A DNA stretch of 8,572 nt from an uncultured Chloroflexota bacterium. GTDB lineage: Bacteria; Chloroflexota; Anaerolineae; Caldilineales; Caldilineaceae. Shown piece by piece: positions 1 to 6,165 of this stretch. Position 1 is the stretch's first letter. Every line of letters starts with the position of its first letter. A model generated the notes under the pieces. That model had not been told where the DNA came from. It worked only from the letters and a program-made list of their open reading frames with translations, and did not search any database. The stretch is from NCBI GenBank assembly GCA_903858085.1, contig CAIOHJ010000020.1, positions 1 to 8,572 on the forward strand, in the 5' to 3' direction. The translations under genes and the position numbers were made by a program.

Positions 1-1
1 G

Positions 2-1654
2 TCGATTGCGACGGCCGATCTCTATCTGGCGCTGGGGGTCCGGCCAGAAAATGTGATCCTGTGCGACAGCAAGGGGGTCATTTACAAAGGGCGTACAGTC
101 GGCATGAACGAGTTCAAAGCGGCCTATGCGAGCGAGACCGCTGCGCGCACATTGGCCGAGGCCCTGGAGGGGGCGGATGTCTTCGTCGGACTTTCGGTCG
201 CCAACTGCGTCACCCGTGAGATGGTACGCAGCATGGCGCGCGACCCGATCCTCTTTGCCATGGCCAACCCAGACCCGGAGATCACCTACGAAGAGGTGCA
301 GGCTGTGCGCAAGGATGCCATCTTTGGCACAGGGCGCAGCGACTATCCCAATCAGGTCAACAATGTGCTGGGCTTCCCCTTCATCTTTCGTGGGGCCCTG
401 GATGTGCGGGCGCGCAAGGTCAACATGGCGATGAAGCTGGCGGCCACCAGGGCGCTGGCAGCCCTGGCCAAGGAGGATGTTCCCGACAGTGTGATACGGG
501 CGTATGGGCTGAGCGAACTGCACTTCAGCCGCGAGTACATCATCCCCAAACCGTTGGACCCGCGCGTGATGATGTGGATTGCCCCGGCTGTGGCCAAAGC
601 CGCCATGGAGAGCGGTGTTGCCCGCCGTTCGCTTGACCTGGACGCCTACCTGGAGAGGCTGGCTGCGCGGCAGGGGCAAGGGGCGCAGACCATGTATCTG
701 CTCGAAACCGAGGCCCGCAAAGCGCCAAAGCGGGTGGTCTACGGCGAAGGGCGGGAGCCCCGGGTCCTGCGTGCTGCCCACGAAGCAGAAGTGCATGGGA
801 TTGCCCACCCGATCCTGCTCGGCCATGTCGAGGAGATCCACCGGCAGCTGGAGGAGATCGGGCTCCACTGGGAGCCGGAAATCATCGACCCGATCGCTGC
901 GCCCAAGCAGGCCGAGTACGCCGAACAGTTCTACGCCAAACGCCAACGGCGCGGGATGACCCTGTCGCGGGCCCGTGAGCTGATGCGGCAGAAGATGTAC
1001 TTTGGGCCGATGATGGTGGAATGCGGGGACGCCGACGCTTTCATCGCCGGGCTGGCCTACAACTACCCCGATGTGTTGCGCCCGGCTCTGCAGTGTGTCG
1101 GCGCGCAGGAAGGCCGTTGGGTCAGCGGCGTCTATCTGATGCTGGTCCAGGACAGGAGGCTCTTTTTTACCGACGCCGCTGTCTTGATCGATCCCACCGC
1201 CGAACAGCTGGCTGCGATCGCCCTCAACGCCGCCGACCTGGCCGAGCGTTTTGGCGTGACCCCACGGATCGCCATGTTGAGCTTCTCCAACTTTGGCAGC
1301 ACACCGCACCCCCAGCAAGAAAAGGTGCAGCGTGCCACCGAGCTGGTGCGCCGACAGCGCCCTGACCTCGAAATCGACGGGGAGATGCAGGCCGATGTGG
1401 CTGTTTCGCCCGAGCTGATGCAGCGGCACTATCCGTTCAGCCGGGTCCAAAACGCCAATGTGCTGGTCTTCCCGGATCTCAGCGCCGCCAATACCGCGTA
1501 CAAACTGCTGCGCGAGCTGGGGGGCGCCGAGGCCATTGGCCCGATCCTGGTCGGCATGCAGAAGCCGATCCAGGTGTTGGCCACCGGCGCTGAGGTGCGC
1601 GATATCTTCAACATGACCACACTGGCCGTGATCGAGGCCCAGGAGACCGCCTGA
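2..1654 (+). CDS. maeB: NADP-dependent malic enzyme, MaeB type (3' part; 5' end outside window)
   Basis: Oxidative decarboxylation of malate to pyruvate with NADP+, in the cytoplasm. The reading frame is open from base 2, so the start lies left of the window; 550 codons are visible of a family length near 760. The first part is the end of the malic-enzyme NAD(P)-binding domain: the family-typical stretch with GRSDYPNQVNN lies at 329-364 and IIPKPLDPR near 540-565. From about 715 (KAPKRVV) to the stop is the phosphotransacetylase-like C-terminal domain. The segment corresponding to the phosphotransacetylase active site reads LSFSNFGS (1277-1300), as in MaeB proteins, rather than the SFSTKGS type of true Pta. 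Known MaeB C-terminal domains bind acetyl-CoA for allosteric control and lack Pta activity, so I infer a regulatory role here. Similarity to E. coli MaeB is recalled and runs the full visible length. Confidence 0.95.
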   Translation, partial: SIATADLYLALGVRPENVILCDSKGVIYKGRTVGMNEFKAAYASETAARTLAEALEGADVFVGLSVANCVTREMVRSMARDPILFAMANPDPEITYEEVQAVRKDAIFGTGRSDYPNQVNNVLGFPFIFRGALDVRARKVNMAMKLAATRALAALAKEDVPDSVIRAYGLSELHFSREYIIPKPLDPRVMMWIAPAVAKAAMESGVARRSLDLDAYLERLAARQGQGAQTMYLLETEARKAPKRVVYGEGREPRVLRAAHEAEVHGIAHPILLGHVEEIHRQLEEIGLHWEPEIIDPIAAPKQAEYAEQFYAKRQRRGMTLSRARELMRQKMYFGPMMVECGDADAFIAGLAYNYPDVLRPALQCVGAQEGRWVSGVYLMLVQDRRLFFTDAAVLIDPTAEQLAAIALNAADLAERFGVTPRIAMLSFSNFGSTPHPQQEKVQRATELVRRQRPDLEIDGEMQADVAVSPELMQRHYPFSRVQNANVLVFPDLSAANTAYKLLRELGGAEAIGPILVGMQKPIQVLATGAEVRDIFNMTTLAVIEAQETA

Positions 1655-1695
1655 GCAGACGCAGCCCTGTAGCACAAGAATGCAGCGCGTCGCAT

Positions 1696-1724
1696 TTGAA
1701 ACTTTTGGCTGGATCGGGTAGAGT
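1696..1724 (+). promoter_or_regulatory. Possible sigma-70-like promoter before the FAD oxidoreductase
   Basis: TTGAAA (1696-1701) and TAGAGT (1719-1724) are separated by exactly 17 bases in the 79-base gap after maeB. They match the TTGACA and TATAAT consensus at 5 and 4 of 6 positions. Transcription would begin near 1731. That is almost on the ATG at 1734 and about 39 bases before the in-frame ATG at 1770. No terminator hairpin was found for maeB in this gap, so read-through is also possible. Confidence 0.4.
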
Positions 1725-1733
1725 CTAGGGGAA

Positions 1734-3041
1734 ATGGATTCTCGCCGCCAAGCTGTTTCGAGTCTTGCGATGAAGACGACTGTATTTTGGAGTGAAGCGT
1801 ACCCCCCCCCTGCCAATCTGGCGGCCAGCGACCTGCCCGAAACGGTGGATGTCGCCGTAGTCGGCAGCGGCTACACGGGGTTGAACGCAGCGATCGCCCT
1901 GCGCAAGGCAGGTGCCTCTGTGGCTGTTCTGGAACAGGCAACGATCGGAGGGGGGGCCAGCAGCCGCAATGGGGGCATGGCCACGACCGGGCTCAAAGAA
2001 GAGATGAGGACGCTCTTCCGTCGCTACGGGGCGGAACTCGGCCAGGCGTTCTGGCAGTGGTCGCTGGCCGCGATCACACATGTCGAACAGACCGTGGCCG
2101 AAGAAGAGATCGCCTGTGACTTTGTCCGTTCTGGCCATGTGACCCTGGCCTGCAAACCACAGCACTGCGAGCGCTTCGCCGAAGAGGCTCGCTGGTTCCA
2201 GGCAACGCTCAACTACGACGACCTCTGGGTGGTCGACCGTGCCCAGCTCCAGGCCGAAATCGGCAGCAACGCCTACTACGGCGGCCTGGTCGACCCCAAC
2301 AGTGCTGCCCTGCAGCCGGCCCGCTACGTCTTTGGGCTGGCCCAGGCCGCAGCACGCCGCGGCGCACAGCTGGTCGAAGAGGTGCGTGTGCGCTCGCTGG
2401 CTCGGATGCGGCTGGGCTTTCGCCTCAACACCACCAAGGGGTCACTGCTGGCTCGCGAAGTGTTGATCGCCACCAACGGCTACACCACGCCGCTGGTCAA
2501 GGCCGTCCGCCAAGAAATTTTTCCAGCCGGCAGCTATATCATCGTCACCCAGCCCCTGCCGATTGAACTTCAGCGGAGCCTCAGCCCCCGTGGGCGAATG
2601 TTTTTTGACAGCAAACACTTCCTTAACTATTTTCGCCTGACCCCCGACGGCCGAATGCTCTTCGGCGGACGCCATGACCTCTCTACCTCGCTCGACCTGG
2701 TCGAAAGCGCCGACAAAATGCAGCGGCGTATGGTCGAAGTCTTCCCGCAACTGGCAGAGATCCCGATCACCCATTCCTGGAACGGCAAACTGGGGCTCAC
2801 CGTCGACCGCATGCCCCATGCCGGGCGAGTCCAAGGAGTCCATTATGCGGGCGGCTATGCTGGCCATGGGGTCGCAGTCGCCAGCTATCTGGGCAGAGAG
2901 ATGGGCGAAGTGATCGCCGGCCAGCGCACCTCGACGTTGTTTGCTCAGATTCCCCCCGCCCGTCACCCCTGGGTCCCCTACGACCGGCTGTACCTGCCGC
3001 TGGTCTCGAGTTGGTTTCGAACGCTTGATAGATTGACATAA
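1734..3041 (+). CDS. FAD-dependent oxidoreductase, DAO / gamma-glutamylputrescine oxidase-like
   Basis: A 435-residue flavoenzyme of the D-amino-acid oxidase/glycine oxidase fold, closest in character to PuuB-type amine oxidoreductases. It presumably oxidises a C-N bond of an amine or amino acid; the substrate cannot be read from the sequence. The dinucleotide-binding start is clear: VAVVGSGYTG at residues 40-49, then acidic E67 at the end of the second strand (VAVLE), and GGGASSRNGG at 72-81, the usual flavin/phosphate loop after it. The C-terminal FAD-contacting region is also typical: LTVDRMPHAG, then GGYAGHGVA around residues 353-382. No signal peptide or membrane segment is seen. The start is uncertain. 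ATG 1734 has AGGGG only 2 bases upstream, while ATG 1770 (MKTTVFW) has no clear ribosome site but also fits the family. A C9 run at 1802-1810 encodes part of the proline stretch. The neighbours give no pathway clue. Confidence 0.88.
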   Translation: MDSRRQAVSSLAMKTTVFWSEAYPPPANLAASDLPETVDVAVVGSGYTGLNAAIALRKAGASVAVLEQATIGGGASSRNGGMATTGLKEEMRTLFRRYGAELGQAFWQWSLAAITHVEQTVAEEEIACDFVRSGHVTLACKPQHCERFAEEARWFQATLNYDDLWVVDRAQLQAEIGSNAYYGGLVDPNSAALQPARYVFGLAQAAARRGAQLVEEVRVRSLARMRLGFRLNTTKGSLLAREVLIATNGYTTPLVKAVRQEIFPAGSYIIVTQPLPIELQRSLSPRGRMFFDSKHFLNYFRLTPDGRMLFGGRHDLSTSLDLVESADKMQRRMVEVFPQLAEIPITHSWNGKLGLTVDRMPHAGRVQGVHYAGGYAGHGVAVASYLGREMGEVIAGQRTSTLFAQIPPARHPWVPYDRLYLPLVSSWFRTLDRLT

Positions 3042-3042
3042 T
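3015..3042 (+). promoter_or_regulatory. Weak candidate promoter before the PHP gene
   Basis: The last bases of the oxidoreductase gene and the 37-base gap after it are unusually AT-rich. CATAAT (3037-3042) matches 5 of 6 positions of a -10 box, with the poor -35 TTTCGA (3015-3020) at 16-base spacing. A perfect TTGACA (3033-3038) lies in the same patch but has no acceptable -10 box 16-18 bases downstream. Co-transcription with the upstream gene is equally possible. Confidence 0.25.
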
Positions 3043-3078
3043 AAAAATAGGGTTGACCCGCGAGAAATTCAAAAAACG

Positions 3079-3864
3079 ATGATAGCCAACGATTTGCACA
3101 TGCATTCCACGCACAGCCTGGACGGGAACCACACGATCGCCGAGCTGTGCACGCGCGCGCTCCAGCTGGGGCTGAGCCATATCGCAGTGACCGACCATGT
3201 CGAGTGGGTTCCGGGCGGGGCCCATCAGCGGCCCGATTTTGACCACTATTTTGCCGAACTCGACGAATGCAGAAGCCGCTACGCCGGGCAGGGGCTGCAG
3301 CTGCTCAGCGGTCTGGAGTTGGGCAACCCACACGAGCACCGCGACGAGGTCGAGGCGTTGCTGGCCCGCTACCCCTTCGACGTGGTGATCGGCTCGATGC
3401 ACTGGTTGAACGGCGTCAACATCCACTACTCGAGCTGTTTCGACGGACAGGAGGTCGATGCGGTCTACGCCGCCTACTTTGACCAGATCGCCCGGATTGC
3501 TGCAGAGATCGACTGCCAGATCATCGCCCATTTCGACCGGATTTTCTGGCCGGGCACCGCGCGATTTGGTCCGCCGCAGATCGAGCGGATCGAGCCGGCG
3601 GTGCGGAATGCTGTGCGCGCCGTCGCCGAACATGGACGAATTTTGGAGCTCAACACGCGCTTTGTCACCCACGAACCTGGCTGGAACGACAGCCTCCTGA
3701 CGGTGCTCCGCTGGTATCGGGAGGAAGGGGGCTCTTTTGTCGCAGTGAATTCGGACGCACACCGGGTCAGCGAGATGGGGCGGTATCGCTCGATCGGGGA
3801 AGATCTGGTGCGCTCTGCGGGCTGTCTTCCCTACGCGTATCTCTCGTCGGCGGTGCCCGGGTAG
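3079..3864 (+). CDS. hisJ: PHP-family histidinol-phosphatase (HisJ/HisK type)
   Basis: A 261-residue metal-dependent phosphatase of the PHP superfamily. The likely reaction is hydrolysis of L-histidinol phosphate to histidinol, the penultimate stage of histidine synthesis, in the cytoplasm. All PHP metal-ligand motifs are visible in order: HMH (H7, H9), TDH (D39, H40), GLE (E80), GSMHW (H108), IAHFD (H151) and NSDAH (D226, H228). Length and motif wording (DLHMHSTHS, IAVTDHVEW) match the HisJ/HisK class rather than the long PHP domains of DNA polymerases. The ATG at 3079 begins just before the first motif; only a weak GAGAAA lies upstream. It stands 37 bases after the oxidoreductase gene, and hisZ-hisG lies about 950 bases downstream beyond SRAP, which supports a histidine role. 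Other PHP phosphoesterase activities cannot be excluded. Confidence 0.85.
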   Translation: MIANDLHMHSTHSLDGNHTIAELCTRALQLGLSHIAVTDHVEWVPGGAHQRPDFDHYFAELDECRSRYAGQGLQLLSGLELGNPHEHRDEVEALLARYPFDVVIGSMHWLNGVNIHYSSCFDGQEVDAVYAAYFDQIARIAAEIDCQIIAHFDRIFWPGTARFGPPQIERIEPAVRNAVRAVAEHGRILELNTRFVTHEPGWNDSLLTVLRWYREEGGSFVAVNSDAHRVSEMGRYRSIGEDLVRSAGCLPYAYLSSAVPG

Positions 3865-3880
3865 CGCCCGGGCCTCTTCT
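3855..3880 (+). terminator. GC-rich hairpin over the PHP stop codon
   Basis: GCCCGGG (3855-3861) and CCCGGGC (3867-3873) form a perfect 7-bp stem with a 5-base loop. The loop contains the TAG stop codon (3862-3864), and the stem is followed by the pyrimidine run CTCTTCT. The T tract is poor, so this is a modest intrinsic terminator on +. Being between convergent genes, the same hairpin could also slow minus-strand transcription from SRAP, though no T run follows on that side. Confidence 0.5.
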
Positions 3881-3892
3881 GCCGGGGCTGGT

Positions 3893-4585
3893 TTACGCTG
3901 TCGAGATCCCGGCGATGCAGTCGCTGCCCTCGTGCAGCGGGCTGTTGACGTAGGTGCTGACCGGGTAGAAGGTCAGCGGAAGTGTGCTCGGGGAGTGGAG
4001 CAGGGCATGAAGCTCGATCAACTGGGCAGCGGTCGCGTCCTGGCCGCTGCCCAGCCAGGCTGTGTAGTCGGCGGGAGAGAGAATCAGGGGCATCCGGTCG
4101 TGCAGACGGGCTACCGCCGGGGCAGCGGCCGTCGTGACGATCGTGCAGCTTTCCACCACGTCCCCTTGGGGGCTCTGCCAGCTTTCCCAGAGACCGGCGA
4201 ACGCCATCGGTGTGGCGTCGGCTGGGGCGATGTAATAGGGCTGTTTGCCTTGGCCGCTTTTCAACCATTCATAAAAGCCGGAGGCCGGGATCAGACAACG
4301 GCGCCGTCGAAATCCTGCCCGAAATGCCGGTTTTTCCGACAGTGTCTCGGCGCGCGCGTTGATCAGACGGGCGCCCTGGGCTGGAGTTTGGCTCCAGGAG
4401 GGAATCAGCCCCCAGAGTGCAAAGGCCCACTCGCGTCTGTGGCTCTGGGGGTTGACCCGTACGAGTCCGATCGGCTGTGTGGGGGCGATGTTGTAGCGCG
4501 GCGCGTCGCCCGCCGGCAGGGAGGTCAGCTCGAAGAGCCCCGCCAGCTGTTCGTGCGTCGAATAAAGTGCAAACCGCCCACACAT
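3893..4585 (-). CDS. SOS response-associated peptidase (SRAP; YedK/HMCES family)
   Basis: A 230-residue SRAP protein. The family forms a covalent thiazolidine crosslink with abasic sites in single-stranded DNA through an N-terminal cysteine, protecting them from cleavage. The key residues are visible: C2 after the removable Met (MCGRF), YNIAPTQ at 31-37, WGLIPSW at 58-64, N76 in NARAET, E106 in GFYEW, and H162 in LHDRMP. These correspond to the C2, N75, E105 and H160 known for E. coli YedK. The frame stays open to 4654, but Cys must be residue 2, so the start is the ATG ending at 4585. AAGGAGG (minus strand, 4591-4597) lies 5 bases before it. The stop is TAA (3893-3895). The gene is convergent with the PHP gene and divergent from hisZ. 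No recognisable LexA box was found, so SOS control is not supported by what I see. Confidence 0.95.
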   Translation of the reverse strand: MCGRFALYSTHEQLAGLFELTSLPAGDAPRYNIAPTQPIGLVRVNPQSHRREWAFALWGLIPSWSQTPAQGARLINARAETLSEKPAFRAGFRRRRCLIPASGFYEWLKSGQGKQPYYIAPADATPMAFAGLWESWQSPQGDVVESCTIVTTAAAPAVARLHDRMPLILSPADYTAWLGSGQDATAAQLIELHALLHSPSTLPLTFYPVSTYVNSPLHEGSDCIAGISTA

Positions 4586-4590
4586 CACAG

Positions 4591-4597
4591 CCTCCTT
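4591..4597 (-). promoter_or_regulatory. Strong Shine-Dalgarno that fixes the SRAP start
   Basis: AAGGAGG on the minus strand, 5 bases upstream of the ATG at 4585. It selects the start that places catalytic Cys at position 2 and rules out the 23-codon upstream extension. Confidence 0.85.
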
Positions 4598-4609
4598 CGT
4601 TTTGCGATC

Positions 4610-4638
4610 ATTGTACGCGTTCCCCGAAAATCGTGCAA
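4610..4638 (-). promoter_or_regulatory. Probable promoter of SRAP
   Basis: On the minus strand TACAAT (4610-4615, 5 of 6 matches to the -10 consensus) lies 17 bases from TTGCAC (4633-4638, 3 of 6, with the TTG intact). Transcription would start near 4603, giving an 18-base leader that contains the AAGGAGG site. Confidence 0.5.
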
Positions 4639-4690
4639 GGGAAGTGCCAAACAACGTGCGGCCCTCTTCGGCTCCCCCTTCAAGGGCGGC

Positions 4691-4746
4691 GTGTGGCAGT
4701 GAGCGTGTGACGGTGAGCGTGTGGCAGTGAGCGTGTGGCTCTGGGC
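4691..4746 (+). repeat. Four abutting 14-bp direct repeats upstream of hisZ
   Basis: Copies at 4691-4704, 4705-4718, 4719-4732 and 4733-4746 follow one another without gaps. Copies 1 and 3 are identical (GTGTGGCAGTGAGC). Copy 2 differs at two positions (GTGTGACGGTGAGC). Copy 4 shares the first seven bases and diverges after (GTGTGGCTCTGGGC). The array ends 18 bases before the hisZ -10 box and so covers the -35 region and upstream. It may be a regulator-binding array or simply a slippage-generated minisatellite. Confidence 0.85.
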
Positions 4747-4761
4747 CCGCAGGAAGGGCTG

Positions 4762-4770
4762 TGGTATAGT
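4762..4770 (+). promoter_or_regulatory. Extended -10 promoter of the hisZ operon
   Basis: TGG followed by TATAGT (4765-4770) forms an extended -10 element, TGnTATAGT, with 5 of 6 matches in the hexamer. No good -35 hexamer exists; CTGGGC (4741-4746) at 18-base spacing is poor, as is usual for extended -10 promoters or activator-dependent ones. The predicted start near 4777 leaves a leader of about 42 bases before the GTG at 4819. This argues against any hisZ start upstream of 4777. Confidence 0.6.
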
Positions 4771-4790
4771 GTCATTCTAAACAAAAACAG

Positions 4791-4800
4791 TGGCCGGCCA
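4791..4800 (+). promoter_or_regulatory. 10-bp perfect palindrome in the hisZ leader
   Basis: TGGCCGGCCA is a perfect dyad located between the predicted transcription start (about 4777) and the GGAG site of hisZ (4807-4810). The position suits an operator or roadblock site, but it is short and could be chance in GC-rich DNA. Confidence 0.35.
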
Positions 4801-4818
4801 GAGGATGGAGAAGACTTG

Positions 4819-6165
4819 GTGAAGGGCGAACCGGTGGCAAGGTCGAGCGCAGGCCAGATTCCGGCGGGAGTTGCCGACTATTTTTGGGCCGAGGCGTATG
4901 CGCGGCGTCGCCTGGAAGCGACGTTTCTGGAGATTTTTCGTCGGTGGGGCTACAGCGATGTAGTCACCCCGACCTTTGAGTATGCCGACACCCTCTCGGC
5001 GCGGGGCAACAGGGAGCTGCAGTCGGAGCTCTGTCGGTTTTTGGATCGGGATGGCAGCATGCTGGCCTTGCGGGCGGACATGACCATTCCCGTGGCGCGG
5101 CTGGTCGGCACGCGGCTGCACGACGCGCCGCTGCCGCAGCGGTACTGCTATGCCGGCAGCGTCTTTCGCGACGTCGAGTCGCGAGGGGGGCAGCAGCGCG
5201 AATTCTGGCAGGCAGGGGTGGAGCTGTTGGGCAGCACGGCACCGGCAGCGGATGCGGAGGTGCTGGCGCTCACGGCACGGGCGCTGGAAGCAGCGGGGAT
5301 CGAACAGTTCCAACTGGTTGTGGGCCAGATGCAGTATTTTGAAGGGCTGCTGCTGGATCTTCGGCTGGAGCCCGAGGCGCGGGAAGGGTTGACGCAGGCA
5401 GTCGACCGCAACAGTGCGCCGGCGTTGGAGGCCTTTCTTCGTGCGGTGCAGCTCTCCCCGCGCCAGCGGCAGGCTGTCCAGGAAGTGCCCCACCTGGGAG
5501 GGGGGGCGATCGACGCCATTTTGTGCCGTGCGGAAGCGCTTGCGCTCAACGAGAAGATGGTGGCGGCCATCAGCAACCTGCGGGCGATCTGCGGCGATCT
5601 GGCGGCGTTCGGTCTGCTCGACCGGGTGGCTCTGGATTTGAGCGAGATTCACAACCTCGGCTATTACACGGGCATGACCTTTGAAGTCCTGGCTCCTGGG
5701 GTCGGTTTTCGGATAGCCAGCGGGGGGCGGTACGACGACCTGGTCGGTACCTTTGGCCCTTCTTTGCCTGCGGTCGGCGTGGCGCTGGGACTCGAACGGG
5801 TCTTGTTGGCCAGGCGCCTGGGGGCTGGCCCGCCGCCGCCGCAGCGGCCAGCGCTGGACCTGCTGGTGGCGGCGGGCAATCAGCCAGCGGCTCTGCAAGG
5901 GGTCGAGCAGCTGCGCCAGCAAGGATGGGTCGTGGCGTTGGATCTGGTTCCGGGCGACCGGGAAGGGCTGGCCGTGCGGGCCCGCGCCGCAGGGGCGCGC
6001 GGTGCGCTCGACTGGAGCACTGCCCAGCCTCTCCTGGAGGATCTGGGTGCCGGCGAATCCCCTGTTGCGCTCGGCGAACAACCATTGGACGCCTTGCGGG
6101 CCTGGCTGGCTGCCCCTCTGTCCAGTGAGAAGCGAGCCCCAGCCCCTGTGGAGGAGCTCCTATGA
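4819..6165 (+). CDS. hisZ: ATP phosphoribosyltransferase regulatory subunit HisZ
   Basis: A HisRS-like protein that pairs with short HisG to form active ATP phosphoribosyltransferase, the first, feedback-inhibited step of histidine synthesis. With GTG 4819 as start it has 448 residues. Class-II synthetase core elements remain: GSMLALRADMT (79-89), the motif-2 region RYCYAGSVFR (108-117), HNLGYYTG (278-285) and SGGRYDDL (301-308). The catalytic RGLDYY of true HisRS reads HNLGYY here, so the arginine needed for histidyl-adenylate chemistry is missing; this supports HisZ over HisS. After a proline-rich linker (about 338-342), residues 345-432 form an extra alpha/beta-looking region resembling an anticodon-binding domain. 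Start choice: the frame is open to GTG 4735, but that lies upstream of the promoter. GTG 4819 has GGAG 8 bases upstream, and GTG 4834 is an alternative. The stop overlaps the hisG start. Confidence 0.9.
   Translation: MKGEPVARSSAGQIPAGVADYFWAEAYARRRLEATFLEIFRRWGYSDVVTPTFEYADTLSARGNRELQSELCRFLDRDGSMLALRADMTIPVARLVGTRLHDAPLPQRYCYAGSVFRDVESRGGQQREFWQAGVELLGSTAPAADAEVLALTARALEAAGIEQFQLVVGQMQYFEGLLLDLRLEPEAREGLTQAVDRNSAPALEAFLRAVQLSPRQRQAVQEVPHLGGGAIDAILCRAEALALNEKMVAAISNLRAICGDLAAFGLLDRVALDLSEIHNLGYYTGMTFEVLAPGVGFRIASGGRYDDLVGTFGPSLPAVGVALGLERVLLARRLGAGPPPPQRPALDLLVAAGNQPAALQGVEQLRQQGWVVALDLVPGDREGLAVRARAAGARGALDWSTAQPLLEDLGAGESPVALGEQPLDALRAWLAAPLSSEKRAPAPVEELL

Noticed and set aside
2797..3762. 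Minus-strand open frame of 321 codons spanning the 3' end of the oxidoreductase and most of the PHP gene.
   Set aside because: It crosses the boundary of two well-supported genes, has no convincing ribosome site, and its product looks like reversed-strand translation.
4586..4654. N-terminal extension of SRAP (23 codons).
   Set aside because: It would bury the catalytic Cys, which must be residue 2, and the strong AAGGAGG site sits 5 bases before the internal ATG.
4600..4660. LexA/SOS box upstream of SRAP.
   Set aside because: GAAC and GCGT fragments are present, but no symmetric CGAACN4GTTCG-like or CTGT-N8-ACAG site can be formed.
3932..4702. Plus-strand open frame of 256 codons opposite SRAP.
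   Set aside because: SRAP on the minus strand has its full catalytic set, strong Shine-Dalgarno and promoter. The opposite frame shows no domain.
4735..4818. N-terminal extension of hisZ from GTG 4735.
   Set aside because: It would start inside the fourth 14-bp repeat and upstream of the -10 box. The extra 28 residues resemble nothing in HisZ, and GTG 4819 has a proper ribosome site.
4777..6081. Long open frame (434 codons) on the minus strand opposite hisZ.
   Set aside because: It is a mirror frame of a GC-rich gene. Its product is low-complexity, rich in R, Q and P, with no recognisable domain, and hisZ on + has clear family motifs over the same bases.
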